In this document: positions 1 through 7,101 of the stretch, one piece after another
How positions within the stretch are numbered: position 1 is the first letter of the stretch
How the letters are laid out: each line of letters starts with the position of its first letter
Source: Elusimicrobia bacterium RIFCSPLOWO2_01_FULL_64_13
GTDB lineage: Bacteria; Elusimicrobiota; Elusimicrobia; 2-02-FULL-39-32
Length of the DNA: 8,122 nt
Direction of reading: 5' to 3'
Assembly: GCA_001800095.1 (NCBI GenBank)
Contig: MGUT01000021.1
Coordinates: 1,670-9,791 of the forward strand
Position numbers and translations under genes: made by a program
The notes under the pieces: model-generated
Told to the model about the DNA's origin: nothing
Database searches by the model: none
What the model saw: only the letters and a program-made list of their open reading frames with translations

Positions 1-759
1 CAGTCCCGCCAGCGCGTTGAAGTTGGCTCCGTCCATGTAGAGGAGGGCGCCGGCGGCATGCGCGAGCCGGGACACTTCCTCGATCTCGTCCTCGAAAAGC
101 CCCAGGGTGTTGGGGCAGGTGACCATGACCATGGCCGTTTCCCGCGACAGGATATTCTTGAGGGCGTCCACGTCGATCCGTCCGCGCCGGTTCGAAGGCG
201 CCGGAACGACGGAATAGCCCGCCAGGGCGGCGCTGGCCGGGTTGGTGCCGTGGGCGCTGTCCGGCACGATGACCAGGGTGCGCGGCTCCTTTTTCGATTC
301 GAAATAGGCCCGCGCGATCAGGAGTCCCGTCAATTCGCCCTGCGCTCCCGCGGCCGGGTGGAGGGTGAAGGCGTCCATCCCGGTCAGCTCGCACAGGATC
401 CGTTCCAGGTCCCAGAGGAGCTCGAGCATGCCCTGGACCGAGCTCGGGTCCTGGTAAGGGTGCAGTCCGGTGAATCCCGGGAGCGAGGAGGCCGTTTCGT
501 TCATCTTGGGGTTGTACTTCATGGTGCAGGAGCCGAGAGGGTAGAAATTCGTGTCCGCGGAGAAATTCAGCTGGGAGAGCCGCGTGAAATGCCGCACCAC
601 CTCCTGTTCGGAGACTTCCGGCAGGGCGGGCGTGTCCTTCCTCGCCTGTCCGTCCGGGAGGAGGTCGCCGAGCGGTCGAGCGGGCACGTCGCTTTTGGGC
701 AGGATCGATCCCCGCCGTCCGCGCGCGCCCGATTCGAAGATCAAAGGTTCGGTCCTCAT
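1..759 (-). CDS. gcvPB: Glycine dehydrogenase (decarboxylating) subunit 2, GcvPB; N-terminal 253 residues, 3' end beyond window
   Basis: This is the PLP-carrying half of the split P-protein, which with GcvPA decarboxylates glycine and loads the aminomethyl group onto the lipoyl arm of GcvH in the cytoplasm. I translated the minus strand from the ATG at 759-757; the frame stays open to base 1. Family motifs are clear: LPEVSEQEVVRHFTRLSQ (about residues 46-63), FYPLGSCTMKYNPK (72-85), PGFTGLHPYQ (94-103), the AAGAQGELTG loop (136-145), VPDSAHGTNPASAA (165-178), PNTLGLFE (216-223) and YMDGANFNA (241-249). The family is usually about 480 residues, so roughly half is present and the PLP-binding lysine lies outside the window. 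The ATG overlaps the gcvPA stop in an ATGA, suggesting translational coupling. The glutamine in GAQGE stands where I recall a histidine in many homologues. Confidence 0.96.
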   Translation of the reverse strand, partial: MRTEPLIFESGARGRRGSILPKSDVPARPLGDLLPDGQARKDTPALPEVSEQEVVRHFTRLSQLNFSADTNFYPLGSCTMKYNPKMNETASSLPGFTGLHPYQDPSSVQGMLELLWDLERILCELTGMDAFTLHPAAGAQGELTGLLIARAYFESKKEPRTLVIVPDSAHGTNPASAALAGYSVVPAPSNRRGRIDVDALKNILSRETAMVMVTCPNTLGLFEDEIEEVSRLAHAAGALLYMDGANFNALAGL

Positions 760-2102
760 CTTGAGCCCGCCTCGCCCAGGAGCCCGGCGAGGGCGTCGAT
801 ATCTTCCCGGGAGTTCATTTCCGTCACGCAGTAGAGGGTGGAGCGGCCCAGTTCCGGGTAGAAGCGCTTCAAGGGCAGGCCCCCGGCGACGCCTTTCTCA
901 AGCAGGCGTTCCCGGATTTTTTCCGGGTCGGTCCCGGAGTCGACCACGAACTCGTTGAAGAAGGGGGAAGAGAACCGCAGGGACAGGCCCGGAACGGCCG
1001 AGAGGGTCTCCGCGGCGTAATGCGCCTTTCTTAAATTGAGTTCGGCCAGTTCCTTGAGCCCTTCCGGTCCCAGCAGGGACAGGGTCACCGTCGCGGCCAG
1101 GGCCATGAGCGCCTCGTTCGTGCAGATGTTCGACGTGGCCTTCTCCCGGCGGATGTGCTGTTCGCGGGTCTGGAGCGTGAGGGTGAAACCGCGCTTTCCG
1201 TCCGCGTCCACGGTCATCCCGGCGACGCGCCCGGGCATCTTGCGCAGGAATCTCTCCTTGCAGGCGAAGAGGCCGAGGTAGGGGCCGCCGTAGCCGAGAG
1301 GGATGCCGAGGGGCTGGCCTTCCCCCGTGGCGATGTCCGCGCCCTGGGCGCCCGGCGGCTCGAGGATTCCCAACGACAGGGGGTTGGTGCTCACGGCGGC
1401 CAGGGCTCCGTCCGCGTGGGCGGCGCGGGAGACCGCCGCCACGTCCTCGAGGCAGCCGAAAAAATTGGGGTGCTGGACGAGGACGCAGGCGGCCGTTCCG
1501 TCCAGGGCGGATCCGAGAGCGTCGAGGTCGGTGACCCCGTTCCTCTCCGGGATCTCGCGGATCTCAAGATTCCGGCAGATGGTCCCCAAGACCTTCCGGT
1601 ACTCGGGATGCGCGGCGCGCGAGACCAGGATCTTTTTCCTGCCCGTTTCCCTGACGGCCAGGAGCGCGGCCTCGGCCATCGCCGAGGCGCCGTCGTAAAG
1701 GGAGGCGTTGGCCACGTCCATCCCGTAGAGCTCGGCGATCATGGTCTGGAATTCGAAAGTGGCCTGGAGCGTGCCCTGGCTGGCTTCGGGCTGGTAGGGG
1801 GTGTAGGCGGTGAGGAACTCGCCGCGCCCGATGAGGGCCCCCACCGCCGCGGGGATGAAGTGGTGGTAGGCGCCCGCGCCGAGGAAGGACGGCCCCTGGC
1901 GGACGGTCCGGTTCTTTTCGGAGAGCTTTTCCAGGCGCGAGAGGGCCTCCATTTCGGAAAGCCCGCCGCGGAGAAAGGAGTTCTCGGGCAGGAAGAAGAG
2001 GCCTTTTTTCGGGATGTTGGCGATCAGCTCGGAAAAACTCTTTTTCCCTACGGCCGAAAGGATGGCCTCCTTCTCTTCGCGGGTGTTGGCGACGTAGGGC
2101 AT
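756..2102 (-). CDS. gcvPA: Glycine dehydrogenase (decarboxylating) subunit 1, GcvPA
   Basis: This is the first half of the split P-protein of the glycine cleavage system. It resembles the PLP-binding domain in fold but lacks the PLP lysine, and it pairs with GcvPB as a heterotetramer in known members. The 448 residues match the usual length of about 440-450. Visible family blocks are an N-terminal MPYVANTREEKEAILSAVG stretch, FLGAGAYHHFIPAAVGALIGR (about 73-93), TAYTPYQPEASQGTLQATFE (98-117) and GMDVANASLYDGASAMAEA (127-145). The C-terminal half has GEGQPLGIPLGYGGPYLG and REQHIRREKATSNICTNEAL, both typical of GcvPA. The ATG at 2102 gives the expected N-terminus; it follows gcvH by 7 bases and has no strong Shine-Dalgarno, so it probably relies on coupling. 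The 3' end overlaps gcvPB by 4 bases. Confidence 0.97.
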   Translation of the reverse strand: MPYVANTREEKEAILSAVGKKSFSELIANIPKKGLFFLPENSFLRGGLSEMEALSRLEKLSEKNRTVRQGPSFLGAGAYHHFIPAAVGALIGRGEFLTAYTPYQPEASQGTLQATFEFQTMIAELYGMDVANASLYDGASAMAEAALLAVRETGRKKILVSRAAHPEYRKVLGTICRNLEIREIPERNGVTDLDALGSALDGTAACVLVQHPNFFGCLEDVAAVSRAAHADGALAAVSTNPLSLGILEPPGAQGADIATGEGQPLGIPLGYGGPYLGLFACKERFLRKMPGRVAGMTVDADGKRGFTLTLQTREQHIRREKATSNICTNEALMALAATVTLSLLGPEGLKELAELNLRKAHYAAETLSAVPGLSLRFSSPFFNEFVVDSGTDPEKIRERLLEKGVAGGLPLKRFYPELGRSTLYCVTEMNSREDIDALAGLLGEAGSR

Positions 2103-2109
2103 TCCGGGG

Positions 2110-2493
2110 TCAGTGCTTGGCTTCGGAGAGCAGGAATTCCTGGTACTGTCCGTGGGTCATGAGGCCGTCCCTTTCCCTGGGGTCGGACATCGCGATCTTG
2201 AAAAGCCAGCCCTCCCCGTAAGGGGACCGGTTCACGACGGCCGGGTCCGCGTTCACCTGCCCGTTCACGGCCGAGACCTTGCCCGAGCAGGGGGCGTAGA
2301 TGGGGAAAGCGGCTTTCACGGATTCGATCGTGGCCGCTTCTTTCCCGCGGGCCAGTTCCGTCCCCTGGGCCGGCAGCTCCACGAAGACCACGTCCGTGAT
2401 CTCCTTCTGGGCGTGGTCGGAGATCCCCACGGTCCCGTCCGGAGAGATCCATTCATGCGATTCGGTGAATTTCAGGTCCTTGGGATCGGGCAT
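2110..2493 (-). CDS. gcvH: Glycine cleavage system H protein (lipoyl carrier)
   Basis: GcvH carries the aminomethyl and reducing equivalents between the P, T and L proteins on a swinging lipoyl-lysine arm. The 127 residues match the family length. The N-terminus MPDPKDLKFTESHEWI and the GISDHAQKEITDVVFVELP block (about 23-41) are characteristic. The lipoylation site is K60 in the context ESVKAAFPIYAP, followed by GKVSAVNGQV and the C-terminal NRSPYGEGWLFKI. Conservation of K60 implies a working carrier. The gene starts one base after the gcvT stop, and its AAAGGAG ribosome binding site lies inside the last codons of gcvT. LipA, which makes the cofactor attached here, is encoded two genes upstream. 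Confidence 0.97.
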   Translation of the reverse strand: MPDPKDLKFTESHEWISPDGTVGISDHAQKEITDVVFVELPAQGTELARGKEAATIESVKAAFPIYAPCSGKVSAVNGQVNADPAVVNRSPYGEGWLFKIAMSDPRERDGLMTHGQYQEFLLSEAKH

Positions 2494-2494
2494 G

Positions 2495-3583
2495 TCAATT
2501 CTCCTTTGAAAAAGGTTTGGGCCGGGCGTAGAAAGGAAGGCGGACGGCTTGCGCCGGGACCCGGCGGGAAAGACACTGGATGCTCCAGGGCCCGTCGGCG
2601 GGACCGGGAACGTAACCCAGGGCGATGCCCGCTTCCAGCGTCGGGGAGAATGTCCCGCTCGTCACGCGCCCCGCTTCGAGTCCCCCGCGGAATATCGCCG
2701 AACCGTGGCGGGGAACTCCCCGCTCCGAAAGCTTGAACGCCGCCAGTCTCATCTCCGTTCCTTTTTCCTTCTGTTCCGCCAAAGCTTCCCTGCCGATGAA
2801 ATCGCCCTTGTCGAATTTGACCACCCAGGGCAGTCCGGCCTCCAGAGGGGTGCGGCCGTCGTCCACGTCGCTCCCGTAGAGAAGGTAGCCCGCTTCCAGG
2901 CGCAGGGTGTCGCGCGCGCCCAGGCCGCAGGGAACGATCCCCGCTTCCCGGCCGGTCTCCATCACTTCTTTGACCGTCGCTTCCACGATCTCGTTCGGGG
3001 CGACGATCTCGAATCCGTCCTCGCCGGTGTAGCCGGTCCGGCACAGGAAGACGCTTTTTCCGTTCCGGAAGATCTCGGTCAGCTCGTGGCGGCGCGGCGC
3101 GGGGCCCAGGGAAGCCGGAAGGGCGCGTTCCGCCGCCGGGCCCTGAACGGCGACCATGCCGTAATCCCCGCTCGCGTCCGTCAGCTCGACCCCGGAAGAA
3201 ACGTGCCCGCGCATCCAGGCGAAATCCTTGGAAATGGTGGCTGCATTGACGACGACGAGGTAGCGGTCCCGGCGCAGACAATATACAAAAATATCATCGA
3301 TCACGCCACCCTTGGGATTGCAAAGGTGCGAATAGATCGCCTTCCCCGGCGGGCATTTGGAGACGTCGTTGGTGCAGAGCTTCTGCAGGAATTCGAAGGC
3401 GCCGGCTCCTTCCACGAAGATCTGGCCCATGTGCGAGACGTCGAAAAGCCCGGCGCGGGAGCGGACCGCGAGGTGCTCCGGCACCACCCCCGCGTACTGG
3501 ACCGGCATCTCCCAGCCGGCGAAATCGGTGAACCTGGCTCCTTGGGATCGGTGCCAGCCGTGCAGCGCGGTCCTCTTAGACAT
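2495..3583 (-). CDS. gcvT: Aminomethyltransferase, glycine cleavage system T protein
   Basis: GcvT takes the aminomethyl group from GcvH, transfers the methylene to tetrahydrofolate to give 5,10-methylene-THF, and releases ammonia. The 362 residues match the usual length of about 360-370. Motifs in order are the N-terminal FTDFAGWEMPVQY (about 18-30), GLFDVSHMGQ (45-54), NPKGGVIDD (89-97, with the conserved folate-site aspartate), CRTGYTGEDGFE, GLGARDTLRLEAGYLLYG, and the C-terminal barrel with GRVTSGTFSPTLEAGIALGYV. The start at 3583 overlaps the end of lipA by 8 bases, and a GGGGAG lies about ten bases upstream. Nothing essential looks missing. The related YgfZ and dimethylglycine dehydrogenase families are unlikely, given the gcvH neighbour and these motifs. 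Confidence 0.97.
   Translation of the reverse strand: MSKRTALHGWHRSQGARFTDFAGWEMPVQYAGVVPEHLAVRSRAGLFDVSHMGQIFVEGAGAFEFLQKLCTNDVSKCPPGKAIYSHLCNPKGGVIDDIFVYCLRRDRYLVVVNAATISKDFAWMRGHVSSGVELTDASGDYGMVAVQGPAAERALPASLGPAPRRHELTEIFRNGKSVFLCRTGYTGEDGFEIVAPNEIVEATVKEVMETGREAGIVPCGLGARDTLRLEAGYLLYGSDVDDGRTPLEAGLPWVVKFDKGDFIGREALAEQKEKGTEMRLAAFKLSERGVPRHGSAIFRGGLEAGRVTSGTFSPTLEAGIALGYVPGPADGPWSIQCLSRRVPAQAVRLPFYARPKPFSKEN
2501..2507 (-). promoter_or_regulatory. Strong Shine-Dalgarno for gcvH, inside the gcvT 3' end
   Basis: Read on the minus strand this is AAAGGAG, seven bases before the gcvH ATG at 2493. It lies within the terminal codons of gcvT. It is the best ribosome binding site among the gcv genes here and fits the need for more H protein than enzyme subunits, though that link is inference. 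Confidence 0.7.
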
Positions 3584-4448
3584 GGCCGATCATCTCCCCG
3601 GCGCGGTAGGAGGACCGCACGAGCGCCCCGGCGAAGACCTTCTCAAAACCAAGCGATTCAGCGATGGAGCGGACCCTGGCGAAGTCCTCCCGGGAATAGA
3701 ATTTTTCGATCGGCAGATGTTCCGTTGACGGCCGGAGATACTGGCCCGCCGTCAGGCAGGAGACTCCCGCGCTCCGGAGGTCCGCGAGGGCCTCTTCGAT
3801 CTCGGTCCAGGTCTCGCCCAGCCCGACCATGATGCCGGACTTGATCCTCACGGTTCCGGCGGTCCCGGCCGCGAAGCGGAGGACCCGGACGGAGCCGTCG
3901 TACGTGGCCCGGCCCCGGACGCGGGGCGTGAGCCGCCGCACCGTCTCAAGATTGTGGTTGAAGACGTCGGGCCGGCTTTCCAGCACCGTCCGCAGGGATT
4001 CCTCCCGGCCCAGGAGGTCGCTGGTCAGCACCTCCACGGATATCCCGGGGATCCCGTCCTTGAGGATCCGCACGCAGCGGGCGAAGGCGGCCGCGCCGCC
4101 GTCGGGGACGTCGTCCCGGGCCGGGGCGGTGATCACGGCGTGGCGGAGGCCGAGTTTTTTGGCCGCTTCCAGGAGCTTTTCCGGCTCGTCCGGGTCCGGA
4201 GGCGCCGGCCGGCCCGTTGCCTCGGCGCAGAATCCGCAGCGGCGCGTGCAGACGTCGCCCAGGATCTGGAACGTGAGGGTGCCGCGCGCGTAGCATTCCG
4301 TGCGGTTGGGGCACTTGGCCTCTTCGCAGACCGTTTTCAGCCGGGAATCCTTCAGGGCGCCGGTCACGCGGAAGAAATCGGGGCCGCTCGGCACCTTCTG
4401 TCGGAACTGGATGGGGAGCGGGAACGTCCGCAGCGCGGGAGGCGTCAT
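3576..4448 (-). CDS. lipA: Lipoyl synthase LipA (radical SAM, two 4Fe-4S clusters)
   Basis: LipA inserts two sulfur atoms into protein-bound octanoyl groups to make lipoyl, here presumably on GcvH K60. The 290 residues fit the family. The auxiliary cluster motif CX4CX5C is present at C41, C46 and C52 (CEEAKCPNRTEC). The radical SAM motif CX3CX2C is at C67, C71 and C74 (CTRRCGFC). The family RSSY motif near the C-terminus, whose serine ligates the auxiliary cluster, is at 278-281. FNHNLETVRRL, KSGIMVGLGET and AGQYLRPS are further signatures. The ATG at 4448 overlaps the lpdA stop in ATGA. Placement between the E3 and T-protein genes ties cofactor synthesis to the glycine cleavage system. No octanoyltransferase gene is seen in the window, so the octanoyl donor step must be encoded elsewhere. 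Confidence 0.97.
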   Translation of the reverse strand: MTPPALRTFPLPIQFRQKVPSGPDFFRVTGALKDSRLKTVCEEAKCPNRTECYARGTLTFQILGDVCTRRCGFCAEATGRPAPPDPDEPEKLLEAAKKLGLRHAVITAPARDDVPDGGAAAFARCVRILKDGIPGISVEVLTSDLLGREESLRTVLESRPDVFNHNLETVRRLTPRVRGRATYDGSVRVLRFAAGTAGTVRIKSGIMVGLGETWTEIEEALADLRSAGVSCLTAGQYLRPSTEHLPIEKFYSREDFARVRSIAESLGFEKVFAGALVRSSYRAGEMIGHV

Positions 4449-5806
4449 CTCTCCAGGGCCCCGCGGATGCCTTCCGCGAAAGAAGGGTGGGCGAAGATCA
4501 CCGAACGCAGGTCCCGGCGGGTGAGTCCTCCCTGCAGGGCCACGGCGATCACGTGGACGATCTCGGTGGCCTGCGCCCCGATGATCTGCGCGCCCAGGAC
4601 CCGGTCGGAGGGGACGTCGCTCACGATCTGGATGAAGCCTTCCGGCGACCCTTCAGCCAGGGCGCGTCCCGAGGCCTGGAAGAAAAATCTCTGGGCCTTG
4701 ACCTCGAAACCCTTCCCGCGGGCCTCGTCCGACCCGAGGCCCACGGAGGCGACTTCCGGCCAGGTGTAGAGGCAGCGCGGCACCCGGCTGCCGTCGTAGC
4801 GGCGGCTCCCGCCCAGGGCGTTGTCGGCTGCCAGTTCCCCCTGGGCAGAACCGGCGTGGGCGAGGAGAGAGAGCCCGGTCGCGTCTCCCGCGGCGTAGAC
4901 GTCGGGGTTCGAGGTGCGGAGAGTTTCGTCCACCCGGATACCCTTGGGGCCGGCGGCCACGTTCCCCGACGCGAGGTCCAACGATTCCAGGTCGGGTCTC
5001 CTGCCGGCGCTGACCAGCATGGCGCCGGCCTCCAGTTCCGTTCCGTCCGACAAAGCGACCGCGAGGGACCCGGCCTTTCCCTTGAGCTCCGTCACCGTGA
5101 CGGACGTCAGGATACGGATGCCCCTCCCATCGAAAGAGCGGCGCAGGGCCGCCGCGACCTGGGCGTCCTCCTCCGGCAGGAGTTGAGGGGTCTTCTCGAT
5201 CAATGTGACCCGGCAGCCGAGGGCTTCGAGGAGGCAGGCGAATTCGCAGCCGACCGCGCCGCCGCCCAGGACGATGAATTTTTCCGGGAGCTCCGGGAGC
5301 TCAAGGATCTCGTCGCTGGAGAGGAGCAGGCGGCGGTTTTCATCGAGAGGCGGGGGAAAGATGGGGGCCGAACCCGGAGCGAGCACCGCCTTGGAAAAGG
5401 GAACGCGCCGGGTCCCGCCGCGGGAGGCCACGCTCAACTCGTTCGGGGATTCGAACCTGGCCTCGCCATGGATGACCTCCACTCCCGCGGCCTTCAGGGC
5501 CTTCTCGAGACTCCCTCTCAACCCGGAAACCACCGCGTCCTTTTCTTTTTTCATCCCGTTCCAGAACTCGCGTCGCAGTTCCTCGGGTCTGGGGAAGGGC
5601 GCGTCCCGGAGGATCGGGGAATGCTTGAGCCCGTGGATCTTCTTGCCGAAGGACAGGAGGGTCTTGGACGGGATGCAGCCCCGGTTCAGGCAGAGCCCGC
5701 CCACGTTCTCCCTCTCCACGAGCACGACGTTCGCCTTCCTGGCCCTGGCGGCGCGGGCCGCGGCCTCTCCCGCCGGGCCTCCTCCTATGACGACCAGGGG
5801 GTTCAT
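4445..5806 (-). CDS. lpdA: Dihydrolipoyl dehydrogenase (L protein / E3)
   Basis: This FAD enzyme reoxidises the dihydrolipoyl arm of GcvH and reduces NAD+. At 453 residues it is close to the usual 460-475. The FAD-binding GGGPAG is at 8-13. The redox-active disulfide is C39 and C44 in GLCLNRGCIPSK. The second Rossmann motif GGGAVG is at 181-186, followed by an acidic E204 at the end of the next strand, which favours NAD over NADP. YAAGDATG marks the second FAD contact, and the C-terminal His-Glu pair is H440 and E445 in AHPSFAE. The ATG at 5806 overlaps the acyltransferase stop by 4 bases, with GGAG five bases upstream. It may also serve 2-oxoacid dehydrogenases elsewhere, but its position suggests a dedicated glycine cleavage L protein. 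Confidence 0.94.
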   Translation of the reverse strand: MNPLVVIGGGPAGEAAARAARARKANVVLVERENVGGLCLNRGCIPSKTLLSFGKKIHGLKHSPILRDAPFPRPEELRREFWNGMKKEKDAVVSGLRGSLEKALKAAGVEVIHGEARFESPNELSVASRGGTRRVPFSKAVLAPGSAPIFPPPLDENRRLLLSSDEILELPELPEKFIVLGGGAVGCEFACLLEALGCRVTLIEKTPQLLPEEDAQVAAALRRSFDGRGIRILTSVTVTELKGKAGSLAVALSDGTELEAGAMLVSAGRRPDLESLDLASGNVAAGPKGIRVDETLRTSNPDVYAAGDATGLSLLAHAGSAQGELAADNALGGSRRYDGSRVPRCLYTWPEVASVGLGSDEARGKGFEVKAQRFFFQASGRALAEGSPEGFIQIVSDVPSDRVLGAQIIGAQATEIVHVIAVALQGGLTRRDLRSVIFAHPSFAEGIRGALER

Positions 5807-6894
5807 TCCCGCTCCATCTTCCAGCGGTTATGGATCCAGAGCCACTCGTGCGGCTTCTCCCTCACCCATGATTCCAGCATCCGGTTCATCCGCGCCGTCG
5901 CCTCTAGGATCGCGTCCGGCCTGCCAGCCAGGTCCGTGAAGGATATCTCGGGGCTCAAGACGATGCGCAGTGATTCGCCTTCCCTCTGCATTTGCAGGGT
6001 ATGGACCGGGACGTCGTAGCGCAGGGCCAGGAGGGCCGGCAGGGTCGTGGTGGCCGCCGGCCGGCCGAAAAGAGGGATGTTCAGGCCGCCTTCCGCAACG
6101 CGGTGGTCGATCATGACGGCCAGGGACTTTCCCGAAGCGAGCCAGCGGATGGATTTCCTCACGGCGTCACGCGCCGGGATGACGGCGTTGCCGTTAAAGC
6201 GCCGCATGCGGTTGACGAACCGGTCCACGTGGGGATTCTTGATCCGCCGCGCGATCATGGCCGTGGGGATGTCCATGAATGGGAAACACTGGCCGGACAG
6301 CTCCCAGGAACCTATGTGGGCCGTGACGATAAGGGCGCCCCGTCCCTTTTCCAGGCTTTTGCGCACGTGCTCCATCCCCATGATTGCGTGCTCCGACAGA
6401 TATTTTTCCCGGGAATATTTGGAGATCTGGACCAGGTCCGAGAACACCATGCCCAGGTTCGCCCAGCAGTCGGAGATGATCCGGGAAAGTTCGGAGTCCG
6501 GAGCGTCCGGCAGGAGGAGCTTCAGGTTCCGCTTGGCCAGGGCCGTCCTCCCGCGCATGATCTTTCCCACCAGGCGGCCGAGGGCGGCGGAGAGCTTCAG
6601 CGCCGTTTTCCGGGGAAGGACGTAGAAGAAAGCGGCGACAACCGATAAAGGAACGTATTCCAGGAGATATCTCGCCTTCTTGGCGAAGGAAAGTTCGGCG
6701 TCGGCCGGCGTGGTGTCGTCGGGCCGGCGCGGCTGCGGGGATACGGCTCGAGCGGGGTCTTTCAAGGCGTTGATGGGTTCGGTGTCCTTCTTGAAATCGC
6801 AATTTGCGACATCAAGTTTTTGACTTCCGAGACTGTCAGTATTAGAGATTTCATGGGGATCGCCCCTTGAGTAATTCCAGAACTGGGGACGCAC
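5803..6894 (-). CDS. LpxL/HtrB-type lysophospholipid (lipid A) acyltransferase; start uncertain
   Basis: This belongs to the LPLAT family that adds acyl chains to lipid A precursors or related lipids at the inner face of the cytoplasmic membrane. In the 363-residue reading from the GTG at 6894, the catalytic HX4E is H193 and E198 (AHIGSWE). A hydrophobic segment lies at about 81-94 (VPLSVVAAFFYVLP), IDHRVAEGGLNIPLFGRPA at 262-280, and the typical ending HEWLWIHNRWK at 349-359. Family similarity only begins near residue 67 (about base 6696). The first 60 or so residues look unlike this family, are read through AT-richer island sequence, and the GTG itself lies in a GGGGACGCAC repeat. No in-frame ATG lies between; a TTG at 6765 is possible. 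The 4-base overlap with lpdA suggests co-transcription. The exact acyl substrate is unknown. Confidence 0.85.
   Translation of the reverse strand: MRPQFWNYSRGDPHEISNTDSLGSQKLDVANCDFKKDTEPINALKDPARAVSPQPRRPDDTTPADAELSFAKKARYLLEYVPLSVVAAFFYVLPRKTALKLSAALGRLVGKIMRGRTALAKRNLKLLLPDAPDSELSRIISDCWANLGMVFSDLVQISKYSREKYLSEHAIMGMEHVRKSLEKGRGALIVTAHIGSWELSGQCFPFMDIPTAMIARRIKNPHVDRFVNRMRRFNGNAVIPARDAVRKSIRWLASGKSLAVMIDHRVAEGGLNIPLFGRPAATTTLPALLALRYDVPVHTLQMQREGESLRIVLSPEISFTDLAGRPDAILEATARMNRMLESWVREKPHEWLWIHNRWKMERE
6885..6894. repeat. GGGGACGCAC repeat, left copy
   Basis: GGGGACGCAC at 6885-6894 is repeated exactly at 7782-7791, on the other side of the toxin module, and its first nine bases recur at 7810-7818. 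It marks the left side of the AT-rich island and overlaps the putative GTG start of the acyltransferase gene. Confidence 0.55.
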
Positions 6895-6899
6895 TGCCG

Positions 6900-6927
6900 A
6901 TCATGAACGACGAGGGGCAAATGTCAA
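6900..6927 (-). promoter_or_regulatory. Candidate sigma-70 promoter for the acyltransferase-gcv operon
   Basis: On the minus strand a perfect TTGACA (+ strand 6922-6927) is followed after 16 bases by CATGAT (6900-6905), two mismatches from TATAAT. Predicted transcription would start near 6893, almost on the GTG at 6894. It is the only good promoter-like pair I see directly upstream of the operon. No glycine riboswitch could fit between it and the gene. Confidence 0.4.
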
Positions 6928-6951
6928 ATTAAGTTCAAATCGCATGAGCTG

Positions 6952-7101
6952 CTATGGTGTAATCTTTACGACCTGTCCATGTCGCCATACCGCAATCGGA
7001 ATCTTTCTCAGCTTATGTTCCCTGATAACATCAGCAACGGCTTCCTTGAGCGCCACCAACGCTTTCTTTCCTTCTTTCGTAGGATTGACTTTACTTTTCA
7101 T
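6952..7101 (-). CDS. 49-residue basic protein, putative partner (antitoxin?) of the zeta-type kinase
   Basis: I translated this short frame by hand: it starts MKSKVNPTKEGKKALVALKE and ends IPIAVWRHGQVVKITP before TAG. The ATG at 7101 lies inside the last codons of the zeta-type gene (11-base overlap), with GGAG five bases upstream, so it is probably co-translated with it. It is lysine-rich; residues 10-30 could form an amphipathic helix, and the C-terminal AVWRHGQVVKI looks like a short beta hairpin. I recall small proteins ending in a similar VWRDGKVV segment beside kinases of this class, but I cannot verify this here. Its role as antitoxin is inferred from size and position alone. It is a real gene more probably than not, given the overlap, the ribosome binding site and the coherent composition. 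Confidence 0.68.
   Translation of the reverse strand: MKSKVNPTKEGKKALVALKEAVADVIREHKLRKIPIAVWRHGQVVKITP

Noticed and set aside
2549..3832. Plus-strand open frame of about 427 codons opposite gcvT and lipA
   Set aside because: Low-complexity, arginine-rich composition and complete overlap with two well-supported genes.
4487..6019. Long plus-strand open frame of about 510 codons opposite lpdA
   Set aside because: It is the antisense shadow of a high-GC gene: arginine-, glycine- and proline-rich with no family motif, while the minus strand encodes a clear dihydrolipoyl dehydrogenase.
6762..6854. 30-codon minus-strand frame starting ATG at 6854 (MKSLILTVSE...)
   Set aside because: Very short, overlaps the acyltransferase reading frame, and shows no recognisable feature apart from an AGGGG upstream.
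6895..6951. Glycine riboswitch upstream of the operon
   Set aside because: Tandem glycine aptamers need well over 100 bases; only about 57 non-coding bases lie here and no aptamer-like folding is visible.
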